Of a DNA stretch of 64,000 nt, positions 27,417 through 37,418 are shown in pieces. Under the pieces are notes generated by a model that was not told where the DNA came from, ran no database searches, and was given only the letters and a program-made list of their open reading frames with translations. A program made the translations under genes and the position numbers. Each line of letters starts with the position of its first letter. Within the stretch, counting starts at the first letter, position 1. This DNA is from Virgibacillus natechei (GTDB taxonomy: Bacteria; Bacillota; Bacilli; Bacillales; Amphibacillaceae): NCBI RefSeq assembly GCF_026013645.1, contig NZ_CP110224.1:3534001-3598000 (forward strand). Reading direction: 5' to 3'.

Positions 27417-27452
27417 TTTCGACAAGTATTTCCTGGGAAATACTTGTCGAAA
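27417..27452. terminator. 16-bp perfect hairpin with T-rich tail
   Basis: TTTCGACAAGTATTTC-CTGG-GAAATACTTGTCGAAA followed by TTTGTTTTT on the plus strand. It lies between the convergent yuzB and alcohol dehydrogenase genes and may terminate either. Confidence 0.7.
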
Positions 27453-27485
27453 TTTGTTTTTAAAATTCAATAGACAAGCACAATC

Positions 27486-28655
27486 TTAAAGGCTTGCTTT
27501 AAAAATAGCTATTGAATCTTCTTTTGTTAATGTTTTAAAATTACCGAACTGAGGTCTGGCGATCACCGTTTTATCTGCCATTTGCTCAATGGTGCTTTCA
27601 TCAATTTTATAATCGGCTAATGTTGCAGGTGCCTCGATACGATCCCAGAATTGGCGTAACGTATTGATTCCCTCGAGTCCTGCTTCATAGTCGGTTTTAC
27701 CAGAAGCATCTACGTCAAATACACGTACTGCAAGTTGCTTAAAACGAGCAGCATTTTCTTCATTCAATACATGCTTCATCCAATTCGGGAATAATATAGC
27801 CAATCCCCCACCATGCGGAATATCATGTACTGCTGATACGGCATGCTCTAAATTATGTGTTGCCCAGTCTCCGCGAAAACCCATGCTTAGCATGTCATTT
27901 AAAGCAAGCGTTCCACTCAACATCACGGTTTCGCGATGCTCGTAATTTTCCAAATCGTCAAGTAATTTCGGAGCCGTTTCGATAACGGTTCTCAAGATGG
28001 ATTCACAAAACCGATCTTGAATCGGCGTATTTGTTGCTAAGTGGAAATAATGCTCCAGTACGTGTGACATAATATCCACCACGCCATAAACAGTTTGGTC
28101 TTGCGGAACGGAGAACGTATTTGCTGGATCAAGAATCGAAAATGCAGGACTTGTATAGGGTGATCCCCAGCCATGCTTTTCATTCGTATCCCAGTTTGTA
28201 ATGACAGAGCCTCGATTCATTTCGGATCCAGTTGCTGCATGTGTTAATACCGTTCCGAATGGCAGTGCATCTGTCGCTTTTTCCTTCTTCGTTACAATGT
28301 CCCACATATCAACATCTGTTTTTGCACCTGTTGCAATGGCTTTCGTACAGTCAATCGTACTTCCGCCACCAATAGCCAACAAGAATTCTACACCTTCATT
28401 TTTACAAATTTCAACACCTCTACGAACGGTGGAGATGCGAGGATTAGGTTCCACACCTGAAAGTTCAACTACCTGTGCATCTATTTCTGCTAGTTTTTCC
28501 AGCACATTGTCATAAATGCCATTGCGTTTTATGCTTCCACCACCATAAACAATCAGCACCTTTTTTCCATGCTTGTTAACTTCTTTTGGAAGAGCATCTA
28601 ACTGCCCTTTTCCAAAAATTAATTTTGTTGGATTATAATAAGTGAAATTTTCCAC
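27486..28655 (-). CDS. Iron-containing alcohol dehydrogenase (YugJ / butanol dehydrogenase-like)
   Basis: Group III alcohol dehydrogenase, NAD(P)H-dependent interconversion of aldehydes and alcohols. Rossmann part [14 protein letters not shown] and [13 protein letters not shown] (NAD binding, ~95-110). Metal-site histidines in [28 protein letters not shown]. 389 aa, close to B. subtilis YugJ/YugK. The start is GTG behind GAAGGAAGG. It lies 14 bases after the ridA gene, so the two are co-transcribed; RidA clears reactive enamines, but a functional link here is only inferred. Confidence 0.9.
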   Translation of the reverse strand: MENFTYYNPTKLIFGKGQLDALPKEVNKHGKKVLIVYGGGSIKRNGIYDNVLEKLAEIDAQVVELSGVEPNPRISTVRRGVEICKNEGVEFLLAIGGGSTIDCTKAIATGAKTDVDMWDIVTKKEKATDALPFGTVLTHAATGSEMNRGSVITNWDTNEKHGWGSPYTSPAFSILDPANTFSVPQDQTVYGVVDIMSHVLEHYFHLATNTPIQDRFCESILRTVIETAPKLLDDLENYEHRETVMLSGTLALNDMLSMGFRGDWATHNLEHAVSAVHDIPHGGGLAILFPNWMKHVLNEENAARFKQLAVRVFDVDASGKTDYEAGLEGINTLRQFWDRIEAPATLADYKIDESTIEQMADKTVIARPQFGNFKTLTKEDSIAIFKASL

Positions 28656-28669
28656 ATTAAACCTTCCTT

Positions 28670-29047
28670 CTATTTTGTATATACAACTGCATCCATTTCA
28701 ACGAGCAGATCCTTTGGCAAACGACTTACTTCAACCGTTGCTCTCGCTGGATAAGGCTCACTTAAATAAGCTCCGTAAATATCATTGACGGTTGCAAAAT
28801 CATCCATTGAACTTAAATAAATTGTAAATTTAACGACTTGTGAAAAATCAGTTCCCGCTTCCGTAAGAATGGTTTTTAAGTTCTTCATTACTTGTTCGGT
28901 TTGTTTTTCAATCCCCTCGACTACCTCAGAAGTTGCAGGGTTAATTCCAATTTGTCCGGAAACATAAATAAAATCACCTGCTTGAATGGCTTGCGAATAC
29001 GGCCCCAGTGCTGCTGGTGCGTTTTCTGTAAAGATTTCTTTTACCAT
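28670..29047 (-). CDS. ridA: RidA family enamine/imine deaminase
   Basis: 125 residues of the YjgF/YER057c/UK114 family: [25 protein letters not shown] at the N-terminus and [23 protein letters not shown] at the C-terminus, including the catalytic Arg of the PARAT-type motif. It hydrolyses reactive 2-aminoacrylate-type enamines to 2-keto acids in the cytoplasm. First gene of a two-gene unit with the alcohol dehydrogenase. Strong AGGAGG upstream. Confidence 0.94.
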   Translation of the reverse strand: MVKEIFTENAPAALGPYSQAIQAGDFIYVSGQIGINPATSEVVEGIEKQTEQVMKNLKTILTEAGTDFSQVVKFTIYLSSMDDFATVNDIYGAYLSEPYPARATVEVSRLPKDLLVEMDAVVYTK

Positions 29048-29085
29048 TATAATTCCTCCTTTACTTATTTACCTTATTGTATCAT

Positions 29086-29712
29086 TTATTCAGTCCCTTT
29101 TGCTGCCAAAACATCCCTATATTCCATCACAGACTGCAGATAGAAAATATCACCATAGCAGGCATCTAATTCCTCTGATTCTTCACGTATGCAGCGGTAA
29201 TCTGATTGATTTGGCACTTTTTGATACATCTCTTGCGAAAATGCAATCGCTGTTTCTTGTGAATAACTGCCCGAATGTTCACGAACATAATCAATAAATC
29301 CACTACCATAATTATAAGACTGAACCGCCAATTCAAGATCTCCACCTGCCACGTCTAGGTTTTTAGAGAAGTAGTAGATTCCTTGTTTAATAGATAACAT
29401 CGGATCCTCGATACACTCCCTCTCTCCGCAATAACTCTCAGAAGCTTGCATGGGGTCATTTCCTCTCCCGCCAGATTCCTGCATCATCATCCCCAAAATT
29501 ACATCGACATATTTCCCTACGTCGTATTGATCCGCGTAATCTTCGACAATTGGGCGATAGTTTTCTACATCTTTACTAATCGCAGGTTGTTCTGCGGTAC
29601 TTGTTGGCTTTTCATAAGATAATAATGAAATTCCCACAAATAGACTACAAAGAAGAATCGTAATCATTGCTGTCTTTTTTAACGTATCTCTATGTTTTTT
29701 CTTCCATTTCAT
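29086..29712 (-). CDS. Membrane-anchored lysozyme-like (CwlT-type) wall hydrolase
   Basis: 208 residues. An N-terminal anchor helix (~15-33) is followed by a Lysozyme_like domain: VILGMMMQESGGRGNDPMQASE holds the catalytic Glu (~residue 79), then SIKQGIYYFSKNL and LAVQSYNYGSGFIDYV. Acts on glycan strands outside the membrane. Relatives include CwlT of conjugative elements and B. subtilis YocA; no conjugation genes lie nearby, so a housekeeping wall role is more likely. It is downstream of a membrane-protein gene (6-base gap). Confidence 0.82.
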   Translation of the reverse strand: MKWKKKHRDTLKKTAMITILLCSLFVGISLLSYEKPTSTAEQPAISKDVENYRPIVEDYADQYDVGKYVDVILGMMMQESGGRGNDPMQASESYCGERECIEDPMLSIKQGIYYFSKNLDVAGGDLELAVQSYNYGSGFIDYVREHSGSYSQETAIAFSQEMYQKVPNQSDYRCIREESEELDACYGDIFYLQSVMEYRDVLAAKGTE

Positions 29713-29718
29713 CTCTAT

Positions 29719-30150
29719 CTAATCCTTCTTCCTTTTCATCAAAACAATCAACACACCAACGAACATTCCGAAAATAAGATGTGCGATCATCCAGTAAAGA
29801 AATGCAGCAAGATCTGTTATAGCTGGCGTCCTAACGGAGAAAGTAGTCGTTACAAAAAGCAATCCACCTATTAGGAGATTTGCTAAAATATACGGATACA
29901 TTTTTCTATTCATCTTCCATTTATCAAACACACCGTAAAGAATGATAACTAGTGCTACAGACACCAAAATGTGTAACAGAAATTCAACAAATTCACTCAT
30001 CTGCCAATCTTGTATAATCGGAAAATAATCCACATTTAATAAAAGTACGTAGACTGGTATATTCATCAGTTGTTCAACAACCTTAAGAAATCCTCCCATT
30101 ACCACTCCGGAGAAAATCCCGATCGCTGCTAGTTTTACGAATAATTGCAT
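29719..30150 (-). CDS. Four-helix membrane protein, function unknown
   Basis: 143 residues with about four hydrophobic segments (near 6-30, 55-75, 88-108, 114-138) and a basic C-terminus MKRKKD. I do not recognise the family with confidence; the shape recalls YagU/YqhR-like small integral proteins. AGGTGGG precedes the ATG. It sits between the MATE exporter (11-base gap) and the lysozyme-like gene, so all three probably form one operon. Confidence 0.65.
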   Translation of the reverse strand: MQLFVKLAAIGIFSGVVMGGFLKVVEQLMNIPVYVLLLNVDYFPIIQDWQMSEFVEFLLHILVSVALVIILYGVFDKWKMNRKMYPYILANLLIGGLLFVTTTFSVRTPAITDLAAFLYWMIAHLIFGMFVGVLIVLMKRKKD

Positions 30151-30161
30151 GGATGTCCCAC

Positions 30162-31508
30162 CTATTGTCTTTCCTTGGCAAACAATTCTTTCTCACGCCA
30201 TTTACCGAATCGATAATATAGATACGCAAATAAACTACTAAATAAGAAACTGCTTCCCATTCCAAGTGCAATCCCCGTTTCACCGAAAAAGTGTGAAAAA
30301 AGAGCAGTGAATGGATAACGCAACACCCAGAAAGAGATAATATTTAGCACAAGGACCTGATACATCGCCCCCGCAGCACGAACAATTCCATTAAGTATAA
30401 AATTAATTCCGAGAAACGGATAACACAATGCAACAATTTGTAAGTAACGTGTTCCAAATTGAACGGCTTCCTCATCATTAATAAATAACCTAACCCCATG
30501 CTCCGCAAACAGAACCACTATAATTCCTATACACAGCATAACAGAAAAATTATATAAGATTCCATATTTAGTAATACTGCTCACTCTCGACCAATTCCGA
30601 ATTCCAATATTCTGTCCTGCCATACTACTAACAGAAATACCTAAAGCCTGTGCTGGTAGCATGATAAGGCTATCTAAGCGCTGTGCCGCACTGAAGCCTG
30701 CAACTACCCCACCCCCAAACGTTGTGACCACCGTCATAATAGCTGCTGATCCTGCAGAGATGACAGCCATTTGCAGCCCAGATGGTATACCGAGGTTTAA
30801 AATCAAGCCAACTTCGGATCTTGACGGCAAGCTAGGCATGCTGAATGGAGCTAATTTGTGATATAATACATAAATTAACCCATATAAAAATGCAGTACCT
30901 TGCGATATAATTGTTGCATACGCTGCTCCTTCGACACCTAAATTAAGCACAGCAATAAATAAGGGATTCATGACAATATTCATGATGACTGCAAGCAAGA
31001 CAAAACGTAATGGCGTTTTACTATCTCCAAGTGCACGAAGCACCGTACTAATGAAGTTATAACCAAATAAAAATAGGATGCCTAGAAAGTTTATTTGTAA
31101 ATAAGACTTCGCTTGATCCATCATACTATCCGGTGTACCCATTAAAGCAAGAAGCTGTTCAGAAAATAGGAAGCCAATCGTTCCAAGTGAAATTGACATA
31201 ACCGTTAAAATCACCACAAAGGCGTTCAAGTATCGCTTTAAACCTGCTTCGTTGTCCTGACCTTTTTGCTGGGACAATATCGTCAATGCTGCATTATTTA
31301 AGCCAATAACAAAGGAAAGCACAGTAAAAATAATCATACTTGAAATCGATACAGCACCTAACGCATCTGCCCCAAGCAAATTACCAACCCATAAACTATC
31401 TGCGAATTGGTATGACGTTTGTAAAAGACTTGTAAGCATAACGGGACCAGAAAAAACAATTAACTGCCTCAGTATATTTCCTTCTGTAAAATCATGTTGT
31501 TTCTGCAA
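30162..31508 (-). CDS. MATE-family efflux transporter
   Basis: Twelve-helix Na+/H+-coupled multidrug and toxin exporter. Two similar halves, the first starting GNILRQLIVFSGPVMLTSLLQTSYQFADSLWVGNLLG, the usual MATE opening, and the second near residue 235 (LILNLGIPSGLQMAVIS). ~449 aa. A TTG at 31517 abuts the AAAGGG ribosome binding site, so the next TTG at 31508 (9-nt spacing, MQKQHDFTEG) is the likelier start. First gene of a probable three-gene operon. The substrate is unknown. Confidence 0.88.
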   Translation of the reverse strand: MQKQHDFTEGNILRQLIVFSGPVMLTSLLQTSYQFADSLWVGNLLGADALGAVSISSMIIFTVLSFVIGLNNAALTILSQQKGQDNEAGLKRYLNAFVVILTVMSISLGTIGFLFSEQLLALMGTPDSMMDQAKSYLQINFLGILFLFGYNFISTVLRALGDSKTPLRFVLLAVIMNIVMNPLFIAVLNLGVEGAAYATIISQGTAFLYGLIYVLYHKLAPFSMPSLPSRSEVGLILNLGIPSGLQMAVISAGSAAIMTVVTTFGGGVVAGFSAAQRLDSLIMLPAQALGISVSSMAGQNIGIRNWSRVSSITKYGILYNFSVMLCIGIIVVLFAEHGVRLFINDEEAVQFGTRYLQIVALCYPFLGINFILNGIVRAAGAMYQVLVLNIISFWVLRYPFTALFSHFFGETGIALGMGSSFLFSSLFAYLYYRFGKWREKELFAKERQ

Positions 31509-31662
31509 TAATGTCAACCCTTTCTCTTCATTCCAATTCTTCTATTCTATCATCAAATTAATAAATACTCGAATAATTATTATTTAATCTTTCAAATTAT
31601 TCAAATTATATGATATCATTGGAACATGCTTTTAAACATTTTAAAGGGGATGGTTTTTAATT

Positions 31663-33282
31663 ATGATGAATGCACCATTAACAGTAGGATCAATGCTGGA
31701 ACATGCCGAGAAGTTTTTCCCGAAAAAACAAGTCATTTCGCAAACCCATGACAAACTCCACTACCTCAACTACAAAGAAATTGGACAACGCACCCGCCGA
31801 TTGATGAGTGTATTAGATGAGCTTGGCGCACAGAAAGGCGATCGAATTGGCACATTAGCCTGGAATCATCACAGGCATCTCGAAATCTATTTCGGTGCAC
31901 CTGGAATAGGCGCTGTGTTACACACAATCAATATCCGACTATCACCTGAACATATTATTCATATCATTAACCACGCAGAAGATAAGATCCTTTTCATTGA
32001 TGAGGATGTCTTGCCTCTAATAGAAAAAATTAAAGATCACCTTAAAACAGTCGAGGCATTTGTTGTAATGACCGACAAAAATGAACTCCCTGAATCTGGA
32101 CTGAATCCATTATACTCCTATGAAGAATTGCTTAATACCGGTGATCCATCTTACCCATTTATAGAAGCAATCGATGAAAATGAGCCTGCTGGACTGTGCT
32201 ACACATCTGCTACAACCGGTAAACCAAAAGGAATACTCTATTCACATCGCGGTATCGTATTACACAGCTACGCATTAGGTTTAGCCGATTCTGCTGGTGT
32301 TTCGGAATCGGATGTCGCCATGCCTGTCGTACCACAGTTCCATGTGAATGCTTGGGGGATGCCATTTGCCAGTACATGGTTTGGTACTACACAAGTAATG
32401 CCAGGACCACGATTCACACCAAAGCGCATCGCAGAATTCATTGAAAAATTTGGCGTTACCATAACAGCTGGTGTCCCAACTATTTGGCTAGGCTTATTAC
32501 GTGAATTAGAGCAAACAGAGTACGATACATCTAGTTTGCGCGCTGTGCTTTGCGGAGGTTCAGCAGCACCACTCGGCATCATAAAAGCATTTGAAGAAAA
32601 ACATAACATTCCATTTTACCATGCGTATGGTGCAACGGAGACAACACCACTTGTGACGGTTTCCCGATTGAAGAGCTATCAGCAGGATTTAAGTAGTGAA
32701 GAGAAACTGGAAGAACGAGCCCGACAAGGAATTTTGGTTCCAGGTCTGCAAATGAAGGTTATGGGATCGGATGGTGAAGCCAAATGGAATGACGAAGAAA
32801 TGGGCGAATTACTTCTGCGCGGACCATGGATTGCAAGTGAATATTACAAGGATGATCGAAGCGAGAGTGCTTTTGTCGACGGATGGTTTCATACAGGAGA
32901 TGTTGTAACCGTAGACGCCGAAGGAACCATTAAAATCGTTGATCGTACGAATGATTTAATTAAAAGCGGGGGCGAATGGATTTCATCGGTCGATATTGAA
33001 AACGCCATCATGGCGCATGAGGCCGTTTTTGAGGCAAGCGTTGTCGCAATCCCGGATGCGGAGTGGCAGGAGCGCCCAATCGCCTGTGTTGTTTTAAACG
33101 AAGGAGCATCCAAGGATAAGATGAAAGAAGAATTAATCGAATTCCTACGTCCACAATTTGCAAAGTTCTGGCTGCCAGATGATATACTTTTCTTTGATGA
33201 GATTCCAAAAACGTCTGTAGGGAAGTTTCTAAAACGTCAATTACGTGAACAAGTGAAGGAGCAATATAATTTGCAAGACTAG
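31663..33282 (+). CDS. Medium/long-chain fatty-acid-CoA ligase (AlkK-like)
   Basis: ANL-superfamily acyl-CoA synthetase: ATP-dependent activation of a fatty acid to acyl-CoA. It has the P-loop YTSATTGKPKGILYSHRG (~178), the A5 motif YHAYGATETTPLV (~320), GWFHTGDVV (~407), DRTNDLIKSGGEWIS (~425) and the catalytic lysine in PKTSVGKFLKRQLR near the C-terminus. 539 aa, full length. Monocistronic with a strong terminator. Chain-length preference is inferred from overall resemblance only. Confidence 0.92.
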   Translation: MMNAPLTVGSMLEHAEKFFPKKQVISQTHDKLHYLNYKEIGQRTRRLMSVLDELGAQKGDRIGTLAWNHHRHLEIYFGAPGIGAVLHTINIRLSPEHIIHIINHAEDKILFIDEDVLPLIEKIKDHLKTVEAFVVMTDKNELPESGLNPLYSYEELLNTGDPSYPFIEAIDENEPAGLCYTSATTGKPKGILYSHRGIVLHSYALGLADSAGVSESDVAMPVVPQFHVNAWGMPFASTWFGTTQVMPGPRFTPKRIAEFIEKFGVTITAGVPTIWLGLLRELEQTEYDTSSLRAVLCGGSAAPLGIIKAFEEKHNIPFYHAYGATETTPLVTVSRLKSYQQDLSSEEKLEERARQGILVPGLQMKVMGSDGEAKWNDEEMGELLLRGPWIASEYYKDDRSESAFVDGWFHTGDVVTVDAEGTIKIVDRTNDLIKSGGEWISSVDIENAIMAHEAVFEASVVAIPDAEWQERPIACVVLNEGASKDKMKEELIEFLRPQFAKFWLPDDILFFDEIPKTSVGKFLKRQLREQVKEQYNLQD

Positions 33283-33288
33283 AAGAAT

Positions 33289-33348
33289 GAAAAAAGAACC
33301 AGCCATACGCAAGGACACCGTCCCCATGTCGTATGGCTGGTTCTTTTC
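33289..33348 (+). terminator. Intrinsic terminator after the acyl-CoA ligase gene
   Basis: AAAAGAACCAGCCATACG pairs with CGTATGGCTGGTTCTTTT over a 20-base loop. Confidence 0.9.
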
Positions 33349-33440
33349 TAGGCAGCGGGTCTTGCGGGTGATTTTATCCGCGGGCCTTATCAATCACATG
33401 TGCGAATCTTCGTCTGCTATAAGGACTGAAGGATCAAATA

Positions 33441-33471
33441 GAAAACAGCCCCCAATGATGAGGACTGTTTC
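33441..33471 (-). terminator. Terminator of the peptide-binding protein gene
   Basis: Read leftwards, AAACAGTCCTC pairs with GGGGGCTGTTT (one G-U pair) followed by TTCT. Confidence 0.65.
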
Positions 33472-33481
33472 TAATTACATT

Positions 33482-35116
33482 CTATTCTTCAATATAAACA
33501 TCTTTAAGTTGTAAGATTTGTGTTGGTAGCAACTCAAATCCTTTTACTTCATCACGTACACTTAGTAAGAATTCTTGGTGGTGTAGATAAAGCATTGGTG
33601 CAATGTCTACTAACAATTCTTGTGCTTCACTATAAATTTCTTCTCGATCTTCTGGATCCGCTGCTTGACGGCCTTCTTCTAAGAGTGCATCGAGTTCATC
33701 GTTTTCAGTGAATGTACGATTACCTGGCTCCCCAACGTTGTCAGAGTGGAACAGTGGGTGCATCGAGTAATCTGCATCACCTGTTGCAGTTGACCAACCC
33801 AGAACAAACATGTCATGCTCACCATTTGCAGTTTGGTCTAGATAAGCACCCCATTCAAGAATTTCTACTTCTACTTCAATACCAATTTCCTCAAGCTGTG
33901 CTTGAACATTTGTTGCTGCGTCGATACGTTCACGTTGATCGTTCGTCCAAAGCGTTGTAGAGAAACCATCTTCGTACCCTGCTTCAGCTAAAAGATCTTC
34001 CGCTTCTTCCAGGTTATGCTCAATACCAGATACACTGTCATCATAACCGAATACATCTGGCGGTATAGGCCCAATAGCAGGAATACCAACGCCATCATAG
34101 ATACCATCAATAATTTGATCTTTATCTATAGCCATGGATACAGCCTGACGAACACGCTCATCATCAAATGGCTCTTTTTCCATATTAAAACCAATATAAG
34201 ATAAACTCACACTTCCTTGGTCATGTACGTGCGCGCCATCTTCAGCTTCAATTTGTCCAATATCAGATGGGCTGAGCGGGTTAGCAATATGTGTGTCGCC
34301 TGTTGTAATCTCAGCAACTCGTGTTAGGTCTTCACCTACCACCTTAAATGTTACGGTATCAAGTAAAGCTTGGCCGTCCCAATAATCTTCATTATTTGTC
34401 AAACGAACATACTCACCTGCGTTCCATTCATCAAATTCAAAGTAGCCAGTACCTATCGGATTCTGGTTAATTACACTTCCTGGCTCTTCGCCTTCTTCCA
34501 TCGCCTCATAATCTGCTTCAACTTGTTCCAAAGCAACCATGGCACCACCACTATGTGCAAGGTGTGCTGGGAGTGGGGAGAACGGATATTCAGTTGTGAA
34601 TTGAACCGTATAATCGTCTACCACTTCGATATCGGTAACCATTTCATATAAAAACGCGCGTGGGGAAGCCACATCAGGATCCATAATACGTTCTATATTT
34701 GCTTTAACAACTTCTGCATTAAATTCTGAACCATCATGGAAAGTTACACCTTCTTGTAGATCGAACTCCCATACATCATCCTCAACAGCTTCCCAACTTT
34801 CTGCAAGGCTTGGTTGAAGTTCCATGTCCATATCTTGTTTCACCAAGGTTTCGTATATGTTTGCCTGTACATCACTGGAAGGCACATCATTGGAACCAGC
34901 TGGATCTAATGAAACAACATCAGACTGATTAGCGATCACTAAATCGCCACCTTCGCCTGCTGCATCATCTTCACCAGCGTCTCCGCCGTCTGTTGCTTCT
35001 TCACCATTATCATCCGTTGAACCGTTTTCATCAGGTTCACTTGCGCATGCCATTAAGACAATGCTGAGCATCACCATTATCGCTATTAATAACAGTGAAT
35101 TTTTAGACATTTTCAT
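33482..35116 (-). CDS. Peptide/nickel-type ABC transporter substrate-binding lipoprotein (DppE/OppA-like)
   Basis: Family 5 extracellular binding protein, 544 aa. Lipoprotein signal with lipobox LMAC (SIVLMACASEP, Cys ~24), an acidic low-complexity linker (Asp/Glu/Gly, ~26-58), then the SBP_bac_5 domain: ETLVKQDMDMELQPSLAESW, FDLQEGVTFHDGSEFNA, RQAVSMAIDKDQIIDGIY. It captures peptides at the outer face and delivers them to the permease encoded divergently from 35502. The acidic linker suits salt-adapted bacilli. The exact ligand is unknown. Confidence 0.9.
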   Translation of the reverse strand: MKMSKNSLLLIAIMVMLSIVLMACASEPDENGSTDDNGEEATDGGDAGEDDAAGEGGDLVIANQSDVVSLDPAGSNDVPSSDVQANIYETLVKQDMDMELQPSLAESWEAVEDDVWEFDLQEGVTFHDGSEFNAEVVKANIERIMDPDVASPRAFLYEMVTDIEVVDDYTVQFTTEYPFSPLPAHLAHSGGAMVALEQVEADYEAMEEGEEPGSVINQNPIGTGYFEFDEWNAGEYVRLTNNEDYWDGQALLDTVTFKVVGEDLTRVAEITTGDTHIANPLSPSDIGQIEAEDGAHVHDQGSVSLSYIGFNMEKEPFDDERVRQAVSMAIDKDQIIDGIYDGVGIPAIGPIPPDVFGYDDSVSGIEHNLEEAEDLLAEAGYEDGFSTTLWTNDQRERIDAATNVQAQLEEIGIEVEVEILEWGAYLDQTANGEHDMFVLGWSTATGDADYSMHPLFHSDNVGEPGNRTFTENDELDALLEEGRQAADPEDREEIYSEAQELLVDIAPMLYLHHQEFLLSVRDEVKGFELLPTQILQLKDVYIEE

Positions 35117-35326
35117 CCTTTTTACCCCCTAAAATTATGTATATTCTTGACTATTGTACTAGTCTAAGTTGTAAGTATAATATAAACCATCTTTTAACAA
35201 AACACAAGATGATTTACAATTTTTTTAATCTTTTCATTAAATGTACGATTCTTCTGCCTAAAATAATATATTTCAAACCGAGCGTTGCTATTACTAATTT
35301 GAATGGTTTATTGTAAAATTTTCATA

Positions 35327-35354
35327 TTGTCATATATTTTATTCGTGATATAAT
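35327..35354 (+). promoter_or_regulatory. Probable promoter of the peptide permease operon
   Basis: TTGTCA (35327-35332), 16-bp spacer, TATAAT (35349-35354), about 150 bases before the first permease gene. The rest of the 385-base divergent region is AT-rich with no structure I can name. Confidence 0.6.
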
Positions 35355-35501
35355 CTATCAAGATACCATTTATAATGTCAGAAACATCCGAATTATGGCT
35401 GACTTTATGTAGAAAACGACGACTTTCGACATGATTCTATATGTCTAGTCAATCTTTTCTAAAAATGTGTGAATACTTTGTCTAGAAAGGAAGTACAAGC
35501 T

Positions 35502-36404
35502 ATGAGTCAAGAGACACAAAAAATAGACAATTCTAAAACTGCAACTGAGCCGCCTAAAACCCGGTTTAAAAATTTAAAAATTGTTTATAACAAAATCAAA
35601 CAAAATAAAGCTGCGATGATCGGTGGTATTTTAATACTTTTTTTTATAATTGTCGCAATAGTCGGTCCGTATTTAACAACAAATACGCCGGAATCACAAG
35701 ACCTTGTAAACAAACTAGCCCCGCCTTCAGCTGAGAATTGGTTTGGTACTGATAGTTTTGGCCGTGATATTTTCACCCGTATTATATATGGTATGTCTCT
35801 AACCCTGTACATAGGTTTTGCATCTGTAGCATTAGGTGCTACGGCGGGCGTAATACTTGGACTTATTTCTGGTTATTACGGCAGACGTACGGATTCTATT
35901 ATTATGAGAATAATGGATGTACTGTTAGCTTTCCCTGGTATTCTGTTAGCTCTAGCTATTGTTAGTGTGCTAGGTGGTAGTTTGGAAAATGTCATTCTTG
36001 CAGTTGCCATATCCTCGATTCCAGTTTTCGCAAGGATTGTTCGTGGATCTACGCTTTCAGTGAAGAACCTTGAATACATAGATGCCATGAAATCACTAGG
36101 TGCAAGTGATACCCGTATTATTTTTAAACATATATTTCCAAATGTTACATCGCCAATTATCGTTCAGGCTACTTTAAGTATTGCTACAGCTGTAATATCA
36201 GCAAGTGGACTTTCATTCCTTGGACTTGGTGCTCAGCCACCAACACCGGAATGGGGAGCTATGCTGGCAGACGGACGAAACTACTTATATAATGCCTGGC
36301 ACGTTGCATTCTTTCCAGGTGTTATGATTGTTGCAGTAGTTCTAGCATTTAACATTCTTGGTGATGGATTAAGAGATGCACTTGATCCGAAGATAAAAGA
36401 GTAG
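35502..36404 (+). CDS. Peptide ABC transporter permease (DppC/OppC-like)
   Basis: About 300 aa, with an N-terminal cytoplasmic tail and OppC_N segment (KIKQNKAAMIGGILILFFIIVAIVGPYL), then a BPD_transp_1 domain with the EAA-type loop SLGASDTRIIFKHIFPN (~205-225). An upstream ATG at 35469 lacks a binding site; MSQETQKIDN at 35502 follows AAAGGAAG at 8 nt. It precedes the DppB-type gene, the reverse of the more usual B-then-C order. Confidence 0.9.
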   Translation: MSQETQKIDNSKTATEPPKTRFKNLKIVYNKIKQNKAAMIGGILILFFIIVAIVGPYLTTNTPESQDLVNKLAPPSAENWFGTDSFGRDIFTRIIYGMSLTLYIGFASVALGATAGVILGLISGYYGRRTDSIIMRIMDVLLAFPGILLALAIVSVLGGSLENVILAVAISSIPVFARIVRGSTLSVKNLEYIDAMKSLGASDTRIIFKHIFPNVTSPIIVQATLSIATAVISASGLSFLGLGAQPPTPEWGAMLADGRNYLYNAWHVAFFPGVMIVAVVLAFNILGDGLRDALDPKIKE

Positions 36405-36421
36405 AAAGGGGTGCAACTAAA

Positions 36422-37378
36422 ATGTTTAAATTTATTATAAGACGTCTTATCCAAACCATTCCGGTTTTAATCGGAGTTTCCATTCTAGTGTTTAGTTTAA
36501 TGCACCTGATTCCTGGTAATCCTGCTCAAATTATGGCAGGTGAGAGTGCACCAACAGAAACAGTAGAAAATATAGAGGAACGTTTAGGTTTAAATGATCC
36601 TTTACCCGTACAGTATTTCAGTTATGTTTCAAATGCCGTTCAAGGGGATTTAGGAAACTCCATTCGATCAGGTCGACCCGTTACGGATGAAATCGGTGGG
36701 CGATTTTGGGTAACCGTAGAGCTCGCAATTTATAGTACCGTCCTAAGTGTTTTTATGGGGTTAATAGCCGGAATTATATCTGCTACAAGAAAGTACTCGT
36801 TTGCTGACACGTTCCTTATGATCGTTGCTTTATTCGGACTTTCCATGCCTAACTTCTGGTTAGGATTAATGTTAATACAATGGTTTGCGATTGGTATTGA
36901 TTTGCCAAGCTGGGTGCCATTTTTAAATGATACAGCATGGTTTTCACCATCCGGTTGGGGAAATATTTCACAAATCATCTTACCTGTGATCACACTGGGA
37001 ACAGCTGGCGCGGCAGTAATTGCGCGCATGACTCGTTCTAGTATGCTGGATGTTATTGATCAGGATTACATTCGTACAGCAAGAGCAAAAGGCGTTAAAG
37101 AACGAACCGTCGTTTACCGTCATGCACTAAAAAACGCGCTGATTCCTGTTGTTACAGTAGTAGGATTGCAATTCGGTACGCTTCTCGGTGGCACCGTCTT
37201 AACGGAAACTGTTTTTGCGATTAATGGTATGGGTAAATTAATTATTGACTCCATCAATGCTAGGGACTTCCCAATCGTCCAAGGTTCCATACTTGTAGTA
37301 GCTGCATTGTTCGTGTTGGTAAACTTACTCGTTGATATAACCTATCGCCTCTTAAACAAGCGAATTGATTTTGATTAA
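36422..37378 (+). CDS. Peptide ABC transporter permease (DppB/OppB-like)
   Basis: 318 aa, six-helix permease. Typical opening MFKFIIRRLIQTIPVLIGVSILVFSLMHLIPGNPA, and the cytoplasmic loop YIRTARAKGVKERTVVYRHALKNALIPVVT that contacts the ATPase. Ends LVDITYRLLNKRIDFD, a family hallmark. It is 17 bases after the DppC-type gene in the same operon, pairing with it to form the membrane channel. Confidence 0.93.
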   Translation: MFKFIIRRLIQTIPVLIGVSILVFSLMHLIPGNPAQIMAGESAPTETVENIEERLGLNDPLPVQYFSYVSNAVQGDLGNSIRSGRPVTDEIGGRFWVTVELAIYSTVLSVFMGLIAGIISATRKYSFADTFLMIVALFGLSMPNFWLGLMLIQWFAIGIDLPSWVPFLNDTAWFSPSGWGNISQIILPVITLGTAGAAVIARMTRSSMLDVIDQDYIRTARAKGVKERTVVYRHALKNALIPVVTVVGLQFGTLLGGTVLTETVFAINGMGKLIIDSINARDFPIVQGSILVVAALFVLVNLLVDITYRLLNKRIDFD

Positions 37379-37418
37379 TCCAATGGTAATATAGAATGAT
37401 ATGGAAGGTGAATGTGCT

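Noticed and set aside
35311..35335. CodY-type box before the peptide permease operon
   Set aside because: AATTTTCATATTGTC matches the AATTTTCWGAAAATT motif at only about 10 of 15 positions.
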